A stretch of 64,000 bases of DNA, taken from assembly GCF_025998535.1 (NCBI RefSeq), contig NZ_AP024233.1:2876001-2940000 (forward strand), given 5' to 3'. Each line of letters opens with the position of its first letter. Positions within the stretch are counted from its first letter, which is position 1. This stretch comes from Desulfolithobacter dissulfuricans (GTDB lineage Bacteria > Desulfobacterota > Desulfobulbia > Desulfobulbales > Desulfobulbaceae). Position numbers and translations under genes: made by a program. A model generated the notes under the pieces. The model was not told where the DNA came from. It did no database searches and saw nothing but the letters and a program-made list of their open reading frames with translations. This document shows, piece by piece, positions 55,021 through 63,736 of the stretch.

Positions 55021-56104
55021 CAACCTCCTCTCTGCTCAAGAATAATCCGCCCGGCGGGTTCCGGGTGCACGTTGCCGATGATCCCGCAGGCAAGGGGATA
55101 GCCCTCCTCTTCCAGGTGGGTGAGCAGAGCCCGGGCCCCGGCCTCCGGCAAAGCGATGAGCAGCCCCCCGAGGTCTGGGGATCGCAGCAGATGAGTTCCA
55201 GGGAGGAGGCAGGCTCGCAGGCGCCATTCACCTGGGACAGGTAAAACTTCCGGTTGGTATGGGCCCCCTCCGGGATAATGCCCATATCGGCAAAGGCCAG
55301 GGTCTCCGGCAGGATCGGCAGGGTCTCGGTATGGATATGGATGGAAACCCGGGAGGCCTGGGCCATCTCATGCAGATGGCCGATGAGGCCAAAACCGGTG
55401 ATATCGGTGCAGGCATGGGGCCGCAGAGATGGATCATCTATAAATTCAGGACGTTGAAGAATCTCCGCCGGCAGCCGGTTCAGGGTGGCCATCACCTCTA
55501 TGATCCGCTTCTCCAGCCCGGATTCACCAAGCCCGCCCTTGATAGCCGTTGAGAGAATACCTGTTCCCAGAGGCTTGGTCAGGACCAGGACATCGTCCGG
55601 CCGGGCTCCGCTGTTCTTCAGCACCCGGTCCGGATGGACCAGTCCGGTGACCGAAAGGCCGTATTTCAGCTCCGTATCCTCGATGGAGTGCCCACCCACC
55701 AGCAAGGCACCCGCCTCCCTGATCTTTTCCAGGCCACCCTCTACCACCTGACGAAAGACGGTCTCGGGCATGGTCTTCACCGGACAGGCAAGGATGTTCA
55801 TACAGAGCAGAGGCCGACCGCCCATTGCATAGACATCGGACAGGGCATTGGCCGCCGTGATCTGCCCGAAGGCATAGGGATCGTCGACAATGGGCGTGAA
55901 AAAGTCCACGGTCTGTATCAGGGCCGTGGTATCGTTTAAACGGTACACCCCGGCATCGTCGCAGGTCTCCGATCCCACGATCAGGTTGGGGTCACGTGGC
56001 AGGTCAAGTCCGCAGAGAATCCGGCCCAGGTCCCCCGGGCCCAGCTTGGCAGCTCAGCCTGCGGCCTTGACGGTCTGTGTCAGACGGGGAGAGGAACTCT
56101 TCAT
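55020..56104 (-). CDS. selD: Selenide, water dikinase SelD (Sec-containing, frame broken)
   Basis: SelD makes selenophosphate for Sec-tRNA synthesis. From ATG 56104 the frame reads MKSSSPRLTQTVKAAG, then an in-frame TGA (56054-56056), then AAKLGPGDLGRILCGL and VGSETCDDAGVYRL. The TGA sits exactly at the active-site Cys/Sec of the family, followed by the essential Lys, so it is read as Sec17. A GGCCC/GGGCC stem-loop with a G-rich loop lies about 15 nt downstream and may be the SECIS. Later, ...DPQTSGG breaks at a C6 tract (55164-55169). One more base restores LLIALPEAGARALL and GIIGNVHPEPAGRIIL, with a stop at 55020. Confidence 0.9.
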
Positions 56105-56539
56105 CAAGTAATCCAGTTGTTGTCTTGCAGTATCTTTTCGGAAATGATGCCGTCAGCCGGATATGGACTGAACAAATCAGGAAAACGAAGCATCCATACC
56201 GACCATTCTATCAAATATCAGCATATATTTGTTGAAAAAAATAGTGTAATCTGGTTTGAAGGAAATATTCGTAAGTATATATGGATGACACTGCCGGGCA
56301 CAAAGAGATCATTCTTTGTGCCTTTCAAGTTTATCGGATTCATAATGCACGGGCACGCAGGGCCGGACACCTCACATTTTTCTTACTATTTTGTCTCTTG
56401 AATAAAAGTTCTGTCCCTCCCTGGACCGTCAGCAGACCTTCACGAAGTTAACCTGAAACAACCCTGAGCCTATCCCGCTCCACCACGAGGTATCTCTCCT
56501 GATGGGGCGGCATATTTCTGACAGCAATGGAACGTAGAC
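56105..56539. other. A+T-rich intergenic region with a hairpin
   Basis: No credible gene is seen; a 94-codon frame (56117-56401) has no ribosome binding site or family features. GGCACAAAGA and TCTTTGTGCC (56297-56322) form a 10-bp hairpin followed by TTTC, possibly a terminator. The A+T-rich stretch must include the divergent promoters of selD and purF. Confidence 0.45.
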
Positions 56540-57970
56540 ATGCAACAGTATATTCCTGATTTCAACAGCTGGGGCAAGCCCAAGCACGAATGTGGTATCT
56601 GCGGTATTTTCGGCCACGAGGACGCGGCCAAGCTGACATATTTCGGCCTCTATGCTCTCCAGCACCGCGGCCAGGAAAGCGCCGGTATTGTCGCCGGCAA
56701 TGGCGAGCGGATCGCCATCCACAAGGATATGGGACTGGTGCCCGAAGTCTTCAGTGAACGGATACTGCAGCGGTTGTCCGGTCACCTGGCGGTTGGCCAT
56801 GTCCGCTACTCCACCACCGGCGAATCCAACATCATCAACACCCAGCCTTTCATGGTCACCCACAAGGGCGAGCCCCTGGTGGTGGCCCATAACGGCAACC
56901 TGGTCAACTCCATTGACCTGCGCCGGCATCTCGAGGCCAAGGGATCTATTTTTCAGACCACCATGGACTCGGAAATCGTCCTTCACCTCCTGGCCCGGAC
57001 CATGGAAATGGGGATCGAACGGGCCATCAAGGAGTCGTTTGCCTGCATCAGAGGCGCCTACTCGCTGCTGCTCATGACCAGGGACACCATGATCGCGGTC
57101 CGCGATCCCAACGGCTTCCGGCCCCTGTGCCTGGGGCGGCTGGACAACGGCGGCTGGGTGGTGGCCTCGGAGACCTGCGCCCTGGACCTGATCGAGGCAC
57201 GCTACGAACGGGATATCGAACCGGGCGAGGTGGTCGTTATCGATAAGGACGGCCCGCGGTCCATCTTCCCCTGGCCGCCGCATCGCAAGAGTTTCTGCAT
57301 CTTTGAACATGTCTACTTTGCCCGGCCAGACTCGGACGTGTTTGGTATCAATGTCTATCAAACCCGGAAACGAATGGGTGAAATCCTGGCCAGGGAGGCG
57401 AAAATCGAGGCCGACTTCGTCATGCCCTTTCCGGACTCCGGCAACTACGCAGCCATCGGCTACTCCCAGGCATCAGGCATTCCGCTGGAAATGGGCATGA
57501 TCCGCAACCATTACGTCGGCCGGACCTTTATCCAGCCCACCCAGTCCATGCGGGACTTCTCGGTCCGGGTCAAACTCAACCCGGTCCGTCATCTGCTCAA
57601 GGACAAACGGGTCATCATCGTCGAGGACTCGATCATCCGTGGCACCACCGGCCGCAGCCGGATCCGTTCCCTGCGCAACGTTGGAGCCCGGGAAATCCAC
57701 ATGCTGGTCTCCTGCCCGCCCACAGCGCACGCCTGCTATTACGGCATCGACTTCCCCTCCAGCTCCGAGCTCATTGCCGCCACCCATTCCATTGAGGGTA
57801 TCCGGGATTACCTTGGCCTGGACTCGCTGAGCTACCTCAGCCTGGATGGCATGGTGGAGGCCACTGGCTTGGACCGGAACTCCTTCTGCCTGGCCTGCTT
57901 TGATGGAAAATACCCCATCAGCCCGGACAAAAGTTTCAACAAGGACGCGCTTGGCGGTTGTGGCTGCTGA
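56540..57970 (+). CDS. purF: Amidophosphoribosyltransferase PurF
   Basis: PurF catalyses the first committed step of purine synthesis. A short propeptide (17 residues) precedes the catalytic Cys in HECGICGIFGHEDAA, and the glutaminase domain shows LYALQHRGQESAGI and VGHVRYSTTGES. The PRPP-binding loop is RVIIVEDSIIRGTTG. Late Cys residues (CPPTAHACYYGIDFP; FCLACFDGKYP) match the 4Fe-4S-ligating type known from Bacillus. Length (476) is normal. It stands alone. Confidence 0.96.
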   Translation: MQQYIPDFNSWGKPKHECGICGIFGHEDAAKLTYFGLYALQHRGQESAGIVAGNGERIAIHKDMGLVPEVFSERILQRLSGHLAVGHVRYSTTGESNIINTQPFMVTHKGEPLVVAHNGNLVNSIDLRRHLEAKGSIFQTTMDSEIVLHLLARTMEMGIERAIKESFACIRGAYSLLLMTRDTMIAVRDPNGFRPLCLGRLDNGGWVVASETCALDLIEARYERDIEPGEVVVIDKDGPRSIFPWPPHRKSFCIFEHVYFARPDSDVFGINVYQTRKRMGEILAREAKIEADFVMPFPDSGNYAAIGYSQASGIPLEMGMIRNHYVGRTFIQPTQSMRDFSVRVKLNPVRHLLKDKRVIIVEDSIIRGTTGRSRIRSLRNVGAREIHMLVSCPPTAHACYYGIDFPSSSELIAATHSIEGIRDYLGLDSLSYLSLDGMVEATGLDRNSFCLACFDGKYPISPDKSFNKDALGGCGC

Positions 57971-58005
57971 TTTTTTTCATCATATCACCTCCCCGATTTC
58001 CCCTG

Positions 58006-58062
58006 GCGGGCAAGACAAAAGAGATATTTTATCCAATAAATCTGCCCGGATGTCTTGCCCGC
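58006..58062. repeat. 12-bp inverted repeat after purF
   Basis: GCGGGCAAGACA (58006-58017) and TGTCTTGCCCGC (58051-58062) are perfect complements around a 33-nt A+T-rich loop. It may be the purF terminator or a small repetitive element. Confidence 0.6.
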
Positions 58063-58165
58063 GGTCAGACTGAGCCCTTCTTTTCTTTTGGTTACCGCCC
58101 GGTTGTATGATACCATTACTCTATCAGACAGCTTGCGGAGCTTTTATTTCCCCATACCAATACTC

Positions 58166-58317
58166 CCTGTAGGGTGCTTTGAAAAATTAGAATTTTTGCC
58201 CGAGAACAAGGAGCGTCAAAATTAAAAAGCGCAGCATATTAAGTATATGTGAGCATTTTTCATTTTGCCAGTGACGCAGTTATCGGGCAAAAAGGCAACT
58301 TTTCAAGGTGCCCTGTA
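58166..58317. mobile_element. About 150-bp palindromic element upstream of ferredoxin
   Basis: Outer imperfect inverted repeats (AGGGTGCTTTGAAAAATT... / ...AACTTTTCAAGGTGCCCT) contain TTTTTGCCCGA and TCGGGCAAAAA. Inside, GCGTCAAAATTAAAAAGC pairs with GCATTTTTCATTTTG and GACGC around CATAT/ATATG, so the whole unit folds into one long hairpin. It carries no gene. It ends 17 bp before the ferredoxin start and removes or replaces a normal ribosome binding site there. Confidence 0.8.
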
Positions 58318-58334
58318 ATCACACTCTTTCTTTT

Positions 58335-58526
58335 ATGGCTGAAATACTCATCGATACCTATTTCTGCAGCAACTGCATGACCTGCGTGGAACTCTGCCCC
58401 GAGGTCTTTTACTTCAACGAGGACACGGAAAAGATCGAGCTGACCTCCATCAACCCGGAAATAACCGAAGATGTGCGTCAGGCCGTGGCCTATTGTCCGG
58501 AAAAATGCATCGAGATCAAGAACTGA
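58335..58526 (+). CDS. Small ferredoxin
   Basis: A 63-residue electron carrier with CSNCMTCVELCPEVF near the N-terminus and CPEKCIEIKN at the end, giving the four ligands of one 4Fe-4S cluster plus extra Cys. It resembles single-cluster ferredoxins of Desulfobacterota. ATG 58335 has no good ribosome binding site, because the upstream palindromic element reaches almost to it; a GTG at 58308 inside the element is an alternative. The bd-like gene cluster starts 152 bp downstream. Confidence 0.85.
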   Translation: MAEILIDTYFCSNCMTCVELCPEVFYFNEDTEKIELTSINPEITEDVRQAVAYCPEKCIEIKN

Positions 58527-58678
58527 AAGTCCGGGTTCAGATTTCCCGACTGCAGCATGAAAAATATTTCTGAGCCTGAAGTCTGCGAAAAGGAGACCTG
58601 GCGTAACAACGGCAGCATCCCTGCCCGCCGCGTCCCCCAGAACCCTGTATCCTCTTGCCATGTCAACAAGGAGGTACC

Positions 58679-59776
58679 ATGGATCCTGCCACCCTGATCC
58701 CCACCCCTGACCCCCTGCAGGTTCCCTGGGGCTGGTTCCAGCTGTTGCTGACCATCACCATTTTCCTGCATATCCTGCTCATGAACATGATGCTGGGCGG
58801 TGCCTTCATTGCCTTTGCCCGCCATCTCACCCATCCCGAAGACCCTGGTCCCCTGACCAGGATGATCTCCAGGCGGCTGCCCTTCACCATTGCCTTTACG
58901 GTCAATTTCGGCGTCGCGCCCCTTCTCTTTGTCCAGGTCCTCTACGGGCACTTCATGTACACCAGCTCCATCCTCATGGCCAGTTTCTGGCTCCTGATCA
59001 TCGCCCTGCTCATCGCGGCCTACTACCTGGCCTATATCTACAGCTACCGCTACGAGAGCATGCAGATGGGCCGTACCGTCACCGTGGGCCTGAGCCTTCT
59101 ACTGCTGCTGCTCATCGGTTTTTTCATCACCAGCAACTTTGTCATGATGATGCTGCCGGACTCCTGGGTTCGCTATTTTGACCAGCCCGGTGGCACCCTC
59201 CTGATTTTCAGCGACCCCACCATCGTGCCGCGTTATCTCCATTTCGTCATCTCGTCCGTGGCCGTGGGCGGCCTGGCCATCGCCTTTTACTATACCCTGC
59301 GTCCCGGAAAGGACAGGGAGCAGGCCTCGACCTGGATCCGTTATGGTTGCACCTGGTTCGGCGGGGCCTCCATCCTGAACTTCGGCATCGGCTTCTGGTT
59401 CTTCGGCAGCCTGCCACCGGGAACCGTTGATCTCTCGAGCACAACAGGTATCCTGATCACGGTGTGCCTCCTGGCCGGCATGGTGCTGGCAGGTCTGGCC
59501 ATCATCCAGGCCTTCCGGATCAAGGTCCTGCCGGCGACCTGGCTGATACTGGGATCGATTTTTACCATGCTCCTGGCCCGGGACCTGCTCCGCGCCGCCT
59601 ACCTCAAGCCCTGGTTCTCGGTCGGTGATCTTCCGGTGACACCCCAGTATTCACCCATGATCGTTTTTCTGCTCTTCTTCGTCGCCGGGCTGGCCCTGCT
59701 GGCCTGGATGGCCCATCTGGCCTGCCGGGGATCTGGACAAGTGGTTGCAACCGGAGATAAGGAGGAACGCTCATGA
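58679..59776 (+). CDS. Membrane subunit of a cytochrome-bd-superfamily-like complex (first)
   Basis: The 365-residue integral membrane protein has about nine hydrophobic helices. The pattern LPFTIAFTVNFGVAPLLFVQVLYGHFMYTSS and several helix-embedded His (HILLMNMML, YLHFVISS) recall CydA-like quinol-binding subunits. It lacks the standard CydA Q-loop. ATG 58679 follows AAGGAGGT. Its stop overlaps the next gene by 4 bp (ATGA), so the two subunits are made together. Assignment to the OR-N/CydAA'-like branch of the bd superfamily is an inference from layout and helix motifs. Confidence 0.65.
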   Translation: MDPATLIPTPDPLQVPWGWFQLLLTITIFLHILLMNMMLGGAFIAFARHLTHPEDPGPLTRMISRRLPFTIAFTVNFGVAPLLFVQVLYGHFMYTSSILMASFWLLIIALLIAAYYLAYIYSYRYESMQMGRTVTVGLSLLLLLLIGFFITSNFVMMMLPDSWVRYFDQPGGTLLIFSDPTIVPRYLHFVISSVAVGGLAIAFYYTLRPGKDREQASTWIRYGCTWFGGASILNFGIGFWFFGSLPPGTVDLSSTTGILITVCLLAGMVLAGLAIIQAFRIKVLPATWLILGSIFTMLLARDLLRAAYLKPWFSVGDLPVTPQYSPMIVFLLFFVAGLALLAWMAHLACRGSGQVVATGDKEERS

Positions 59777-60591
59777 ACTATCCTGTGTGGGAACTCGATG
59801 TTTTCGGCGGTGGCCTGTTCATTGCCCTGATCGCGGTCTTTCACGTCTATATCTCCCATTTCGCCGTGGGCGGCGGGCTCTTTCTGGTCCTGACGGAGAT
59901 CAAGGGGCTGCGAGCCCGGGACGAGGGTATTCTGGAATATGTACGCCGGCACACCAGGTTCTTTCTTCTGCTCACCATGGTGGCCGGCGGCATCACCGGG
60001 GTCGGCATATGGTTCACCATCGCCCTCCTGAACCCGGCCGCCACCTCCTCCCTGATCCATACCTATGTCTTTGGCTGGGCCACGGAATGGGTCTTCTTCA
60101 CCATCGAGATCCTGTCGCTCTTCATCTACTATTACACCTTTGACCGGTTGAACAGCCGGGACCACCTGATCATCGGCTGGATCTATTTCGGGGCAGCCTG
60201 GATGTCGCTGTTCATCATCAACGGCATTATCGATTTCATGCTCACCCCCGGCAGCTGGCTGGAAAACAACAACTTCTGGGCCGGGTTCTTCAACCCGACC
60301 TTCTGGCCGGCCCTCTTTTTCCGTTCCTTCCTGGCCTTCATGATCGCCGGCATGTTCGGCCTGCTGACCTCCACCTGGATCCGGGAAGAAAAACTGCGGA
60401 CCACCATGGTCCGTTACTGCGCCCTGTGGCTCCTGCTGCCCTTTGGCGGCTTTCTGGCCTCGGCCTGGTGGTACCGCAGAGCCCTGCCCCCGGAACTGGA
60501 GCAGCTGATTTTCCAGGCCATGCCGGAGATGCGCCCGTTCATCACCGGCTTTGTCCTGTTCTCCCCGCTTCTGATCCTGGGGGACTGCTGA
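59773..60591 (+). CDS. CydA-like membrane subunit (second), possibly split
   Basis: The 272-residue protein has about seven helices: FHVYISHFAVGGGLFLVL, FFLLLTMVAGGITGVGIWFTIALL, WATEWVFFTIEILSLFIYYYTF and others, resembling the N-terminal half of CydA (conserved His and ITGVGIW). The last helix stops abruptly at LILGDC. At the G5 tract 60579-60583 one extra G would continue the helix as LILGGLLMAARIP into the next gene and give one fused protein of about 880 residues. As read, TGA overlaps the next ATG (TGATG), with GGGGGA as a possible ribosome binding site. Both readings are open. Confidence 0.7.
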   Translation: MNYPVWELDVFGGGLFIALIAVFHVYISHFAVGGGLFLVLTEIKGLRARDEGILEYVRRHTRFFLLLTMVAGGITGVGIWFTIALLNPAATSSLIHTYVFGWATEWVFFTIEILSLFIYYYTFDRLNSRDHLIIGWIYFGAAWMSLFIINGIIDFMLTPGSWLENNNFWAGFFNPTFWPALFFRSFLAFMIAGMFGLLTSTWIREEKLRTTMVRYCALWLLLPFGGFLASAWWYRRALPPELEQLIFQAMPEMRPFITGFVLFSPLLILGDC

Positions 60592-62429
60592 TGGCCGCCC
60601 GGATTCCCACTCTACTCTCCAGGCCCCTGGCCGCCATGATCCTGATCATCGGCCTCATGTACATGGGCACCTTTGAATTCCTGCGTGAAGGCGGACGGCG
60701 ACCCTATATCATTCGCGACTACATGTATTCCACCTCTATCCTCAAGCGCGACCTGGACATGGTGAAGCAGAAAGGAGTGCTCCAGGAGGCGAAATGGGTG
60801 AGCCACAGGAACATCACCGAGGAAAACCGGCTGGAAGCGGGCCGGCAGCTCTACAACATTCTCTGCCTGCCATGCCACGCCATCGGTGGTCCCTTAAACG
60901 ACATCAAGCCTCTGGCCGCGCCGTTTTCCCCCTCTGGCCTGCAGTCCATGATTCTTAGCATGGACAAAATACACCCCTACATGCCCCCTTTTGCCGGTAC
61001 CCGGGAGGAGGCCGGAGCGCTGGCCTGGTATATCGCCCATGGCCTCAATGGCCGCACCGACCGGACCCGGCCGGTTGAGCTGCCTGCAGCCGCTGCCCGA
61101 GTCCCGGAGTTTGACCGGGAGAACGCAGGCTACGTGCTGCTTGCCTGGAGCGATTTCGGCATGCGCTCGCTCACCGATGCCAGCGCGACCTGGTTCATGC
61201 TGCCACCGGGAGTCAACCTGGAGGCCCAGCTGATCCGCCGCGGCGAGACCCCGGAAGTGGTCACGGAAGGCGTGACCCTGCACTATGAGGTAGACCGTCC
61301 CTTCAGCCACCCCTCGACCCAGATCGATTTCTGGGACAGCCTTGAAAAACTTCCCGGGATGGAGACTATCCCGCCGCCGGACACCGGCCTGGCCGGGAAA
61401 GGGCTGGAGGGAACCATGACAGCGGAGGGTATCGTCTTTCGCGCCGACCTGCTGCCCGTGGTACCCTATACCGACAGCGGATACATGCCCTATCCCCAGG
61501 TCACGGTCCGGGCCGTGGACGAACAGGGCCGGGTCCTGGCCCGGACCCGGGCCGTACTGCCGGTGGCAACGGAGATGAATTGCCGAACCTGCCATGGCGG
61601 TCCCTGGAAAAAAGAGGACCGGGCCGGAATTTCCACCGCCACGGCCATGTCCGTTCTTGCCGCCCATGATCGACTCTCCGGCACCCGGCTGCAGGAACAG
61701 GCCGCCTCGGGTCAGCCGGTGCTGTGCCAGCAATGCCACCATGATCCGCTACTGGCGGGCAAAGGCCTGCCCCAGGCCGGTCCGGACAGTGGCCAGCTCA
61801 ACCTGTCCGCCGCCATCCACGGCTTCCATGCCATCTTCCTGGCCGACCTGGGCGCCAAAGCCTGCACCCAGTGCCATCCGGCCGGGAATGAGGGCGCCAC
61901 CCGGGCGTTACGCGGTATCCATCACAATCTGGAGATGGACTGCACCAACTGCCACGGCTCCCTCTCCGACCATGCACTGGCCCTGCTCAGGGGAGAACAG
62001 GAGCAGGGCAAAGCCCATGCTGACGAGCTTATGCACTACCTTGCACCCGAAGCCGTGGCAGGGATCGACGAGATCAGACCCAGACAGCCGTGGATCAATG
62101 AACCCGACTGCCTGAACTGCCACCAGGACTTTCAGCCGCCGGAAACCGAAGAAACCTTTAACACCTGGACCGCCGACCGGGACGCTCTCTTTCGCAACCG
62201 GACCGATGAATCGGGCCAGCTGCGCTGCATCGGCTGCCACAACAGCGCCCATGCCCTCTACCCGGCCCAAAATCCCTACAACGACCAACTTGACGTGCTC
62301 CAGCCCCTGCAGTACCAGTCCACTCCATTTCCCATCGGCTCCGACGGCAGCTGCGATGTCTGTCACACCGTGGAGATGGAAGACGAGATGCATCACCCCA
62401 ACATGCTCCGGCCCTTCCGCAACCAGTAA
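60591..62429 (+). CDS. Octahaem c-type cytochrome, membrane anchored
   Basis: From MAARIPTLLS a membrane helix (PLAAMILIIGLMYMGTFEFL) anchors a large external domain of about 570 residues with eight CxxCH haem motifs: CLPCH, CRTCH, CQQCH, CTQCH, CTNCH, CLNCH, CIGCH and CDVCH. The first (CLPCH, with a distal PFAGT and nearby Met) looks like a mono-haem c domain and the rest a multihaem domain. It likely passes electrons between the membrane subunits and periplasmic donors or acceptors. It follows the CydA-like gene with a TGATG overlap, or is fused to it (see that entry). Confidence 0.85.
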   Translation: MAARIPTLLSRPLAAMILIIGLMYMGTFEFLREGGRRPYIIRDYMYSTSILKRDLDMVKQKGVLQEAKWVSHRNITEENRLEAGRQLYNILCLPCHAIGGPLNDIKPLAAPFSPSGLQSMILSMDKIHPYMPPFAGTREEAGALAWYIAHGLNGRTDRTRPVELPAAAARVPEFDRENAGYVLLAWSDFGMRSLTDASATWFMLPPGVNLEAQLIRRGETPEVVTEGVTLHYEVDRPFSHPSTQIDFWDSLEKLPGMETIPPPDTGLAGKGLEGTMTAEGIVFRADLLPVVPYTDSGYMPYPQVTVRAVDEQGRVLARTRAVLPVATEMNCRTCHGGPWKKEDRAGISTATAMSVLAAHDRLSGTRLQEQAASGQPVLCQQCHHDPLLAGKGLPQAGPDSGQLNLSAAIHGFHAIFLADLGAKACTQCHPAGNEGATRALRGIHHNLEMDCTNCHGSLSDHALALLRGEQEQGKAHADELMHYLAPEAVAGIDEIRPRQPWINEPDCLNCHQDFQPPETEETFNTWTADRDALFRNRTDESGQLRCIGCHNSAHALYPAQNPYNDQLDVLQPLQYQSTPFPIGSDGSCDVCHTVEMEDEMHHPNMLRPFRNQ

Positions 62430-62495
62430 CCGGCAGGCCACCCGGACCGGAACCATGCTCCGGCCGGGTGACCACCATTCCTGAGGATGCTGGCC

Positions 62496-63137
62496 ATGCC
62501 CGCCAATCTGTCACTCTGCCTGGTCTGGATAGCCTGGTGCACCCTGCACAGCTTCCTGGTCAGCCGGCGGATCACCGCGTATCTTAGCCGGCGCGGGGGC
62601 ATCTGGCGGGGAGGAGCCCGCCTGTTCTATATCTCTTTCTCCCTGCTCTCCCTCCTGCCGGTCATCTGGTATCAATACCAGCTCCCCAAGCAGGTTCTTT
62701 TCCGCTACCACGGCCCCTGGCGCCTTCTTCAGGCCCTCCTGCTGCTGTATGCGCTCATCATGTTCCATGGCGGCAAAAAAGTATATGATATGGAGTACTT
62801 CCTCGGCCTCAAGCAGTGGCGGGAGTACCGGGCCGGGTCCCAGCACAGCCGGGAGATACCCTTTCGCTGCAGCGGTATTCTGCGCCATGTCCGTCACCCC
62901 TGGTATTCGGGCGGCCTGGCTCTGCTCTGGGCAGCGGGGCCGGTAACCGATGTCAACCTGATCAGCCGGATGGTCCTCAGCCTGTATCTGGGCATCGGCA
63001 CCATGCTGGAAGAACGGAAGTTGAAAGAGGAACTCGGCCACCGGTATATCGAGTACTGCCGACAGGTACCCATGCTGGTACCGTGGAAGACAGGGCCCGG
63101 CGGCGACGCCACGGACACAGAGAACCAGAAAAAATAA
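62496..63137 (+). CDS. NnrU/isoprenylcysteine methyltransferase-like membrane protein
   Basis: A 213-residue membrane protein with four to five helices and the C-terminal RHVRHPWYSGGLALLW, followed by MLEERKLKEELGHRYIEYCRQVPML. This is the SAM-binding signature of the PEMT/ICMT superfamily. NnrU-like members often sit with nitric-oxide or cytochrome genes, and here it follows the octahaem cytochrome by about 65 bp. The start is taken at 62496 because of the GAGG site; 62487 is possible. Function unknown. Confidence 0.82.
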   Translation: MPANLSLCLVWIAWCTLHSFLVSRRITAYLSRRGGIWRGGARLFYISFSLLSLLPVIWYQYQLPKQVLFRYHGPWRLLQALLLLYALIMFHGGKKVYDMEYFLGLKQWREYRAGSQHSREIPFRCSGILRHVRHPWYSGGLALLWAAGPVTDVNLISRMVLSLYLGIGTMLEERKLKEELGHRYIEYCRQVPMLVPWKTGPGGDATDTENQKK

Positions 63138-63150
63138 CGGAGAGCAAAAA

Positions 63151-63735
63151 TCAGAGGAAGCGTTCTGGTGCGTTTCTGAAAAACCGGGCAGGGTCGATCA
63201 GGAGGGAGACACCTGGATCGCCCAGCAGCTTCCAGGAGAGTTTTTTCGGCGCAAAGGATTGCCTGATCCAGGCCAGGGAGACGTGCAGGTGCAGGGGAAC
63301 GGCCGACCCGGGTACCGGTTCGGGCAGCGAGGCCACGGGAGTGGTGGGGAAGACCGGTTGCCCGGCCTCTGGATCCATCTCCGGGCAGACGTGGCCATAC
63401 ACCGTGTAGAGCACCCGATCGTCCCACCGTATGTCCGGATGCATGATATAGAGAGAATGGGCCAGAAAATCCGGATGGGTATGAACAACGAACCCGGCGG
63501 CCGGCGCAGTGACAAGCCAGCCCGGCTCAACGAACTTCAGGTCCCCGGTTACGGTCCGGTAGCAGTGGAGATCGACCCCCTCGTGCCGTCCAGGACGCCG
63601 AGCGGGTGGCTGGTCCCCCTGCGGAGCCGGCAGCCTGGACCACCAGAAATCCCGGGCCCCGAACTCCATGCCCGGCCACAGGTGCCAGCAGACAAAACCG
63701 GCCAGATCACCAAAGGGCTCCAGCAGCATGGCCAC
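63151..63735 (-). CDS. M23-like (LytM fold) protein
   Basis: The 194-residue protein has HEGVDLHCYR (first metal-ligand-like His/Asp), APAAGFVVHTHPDF, YTVYGHVCPE and PLHLHVSLAWI (HxH). This order is that of M23 peptidases (HxxxD ... HxH), so a zinc-dependent peptidoglycan hydrolase is possible. No signal peptide is obvious at the called start (GTG 63735 or ATG 63729). It lies 1 nt after the stop of the LuxR-type gene and is convergent with the NnrU-like gene. Two of the metal ligands are not aligned with certainty. Confidence 0.65.
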   Translation of the reverse strand: MAMLLEPFGDLAGFVCWHLWPGMEFGARDFWWSRLPAPQGDQPPARRPGRHEGVDLHCYRTVTGDLKFVEPGWLVTAPAAGFVVHTHPDFLAHSLYIMHPDIRWDDRVLYTVYGHVCPEMDPEAGQPVFPTTPVASLPEPVPGSAVPLHLHVSLAWIRQSFAPKKLSWKLLGDPGVSLLIDPARFFRNAPERFL

Positions 63736-63736
63736 G

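Noticed and set aside
56117-56401. 94-codon plus-strand frame upstream of purF
   Set aside because: No ribosome binding site, no recognisable domain, and it contains the hairpin at 56297-56322. Better explained as intergenic.
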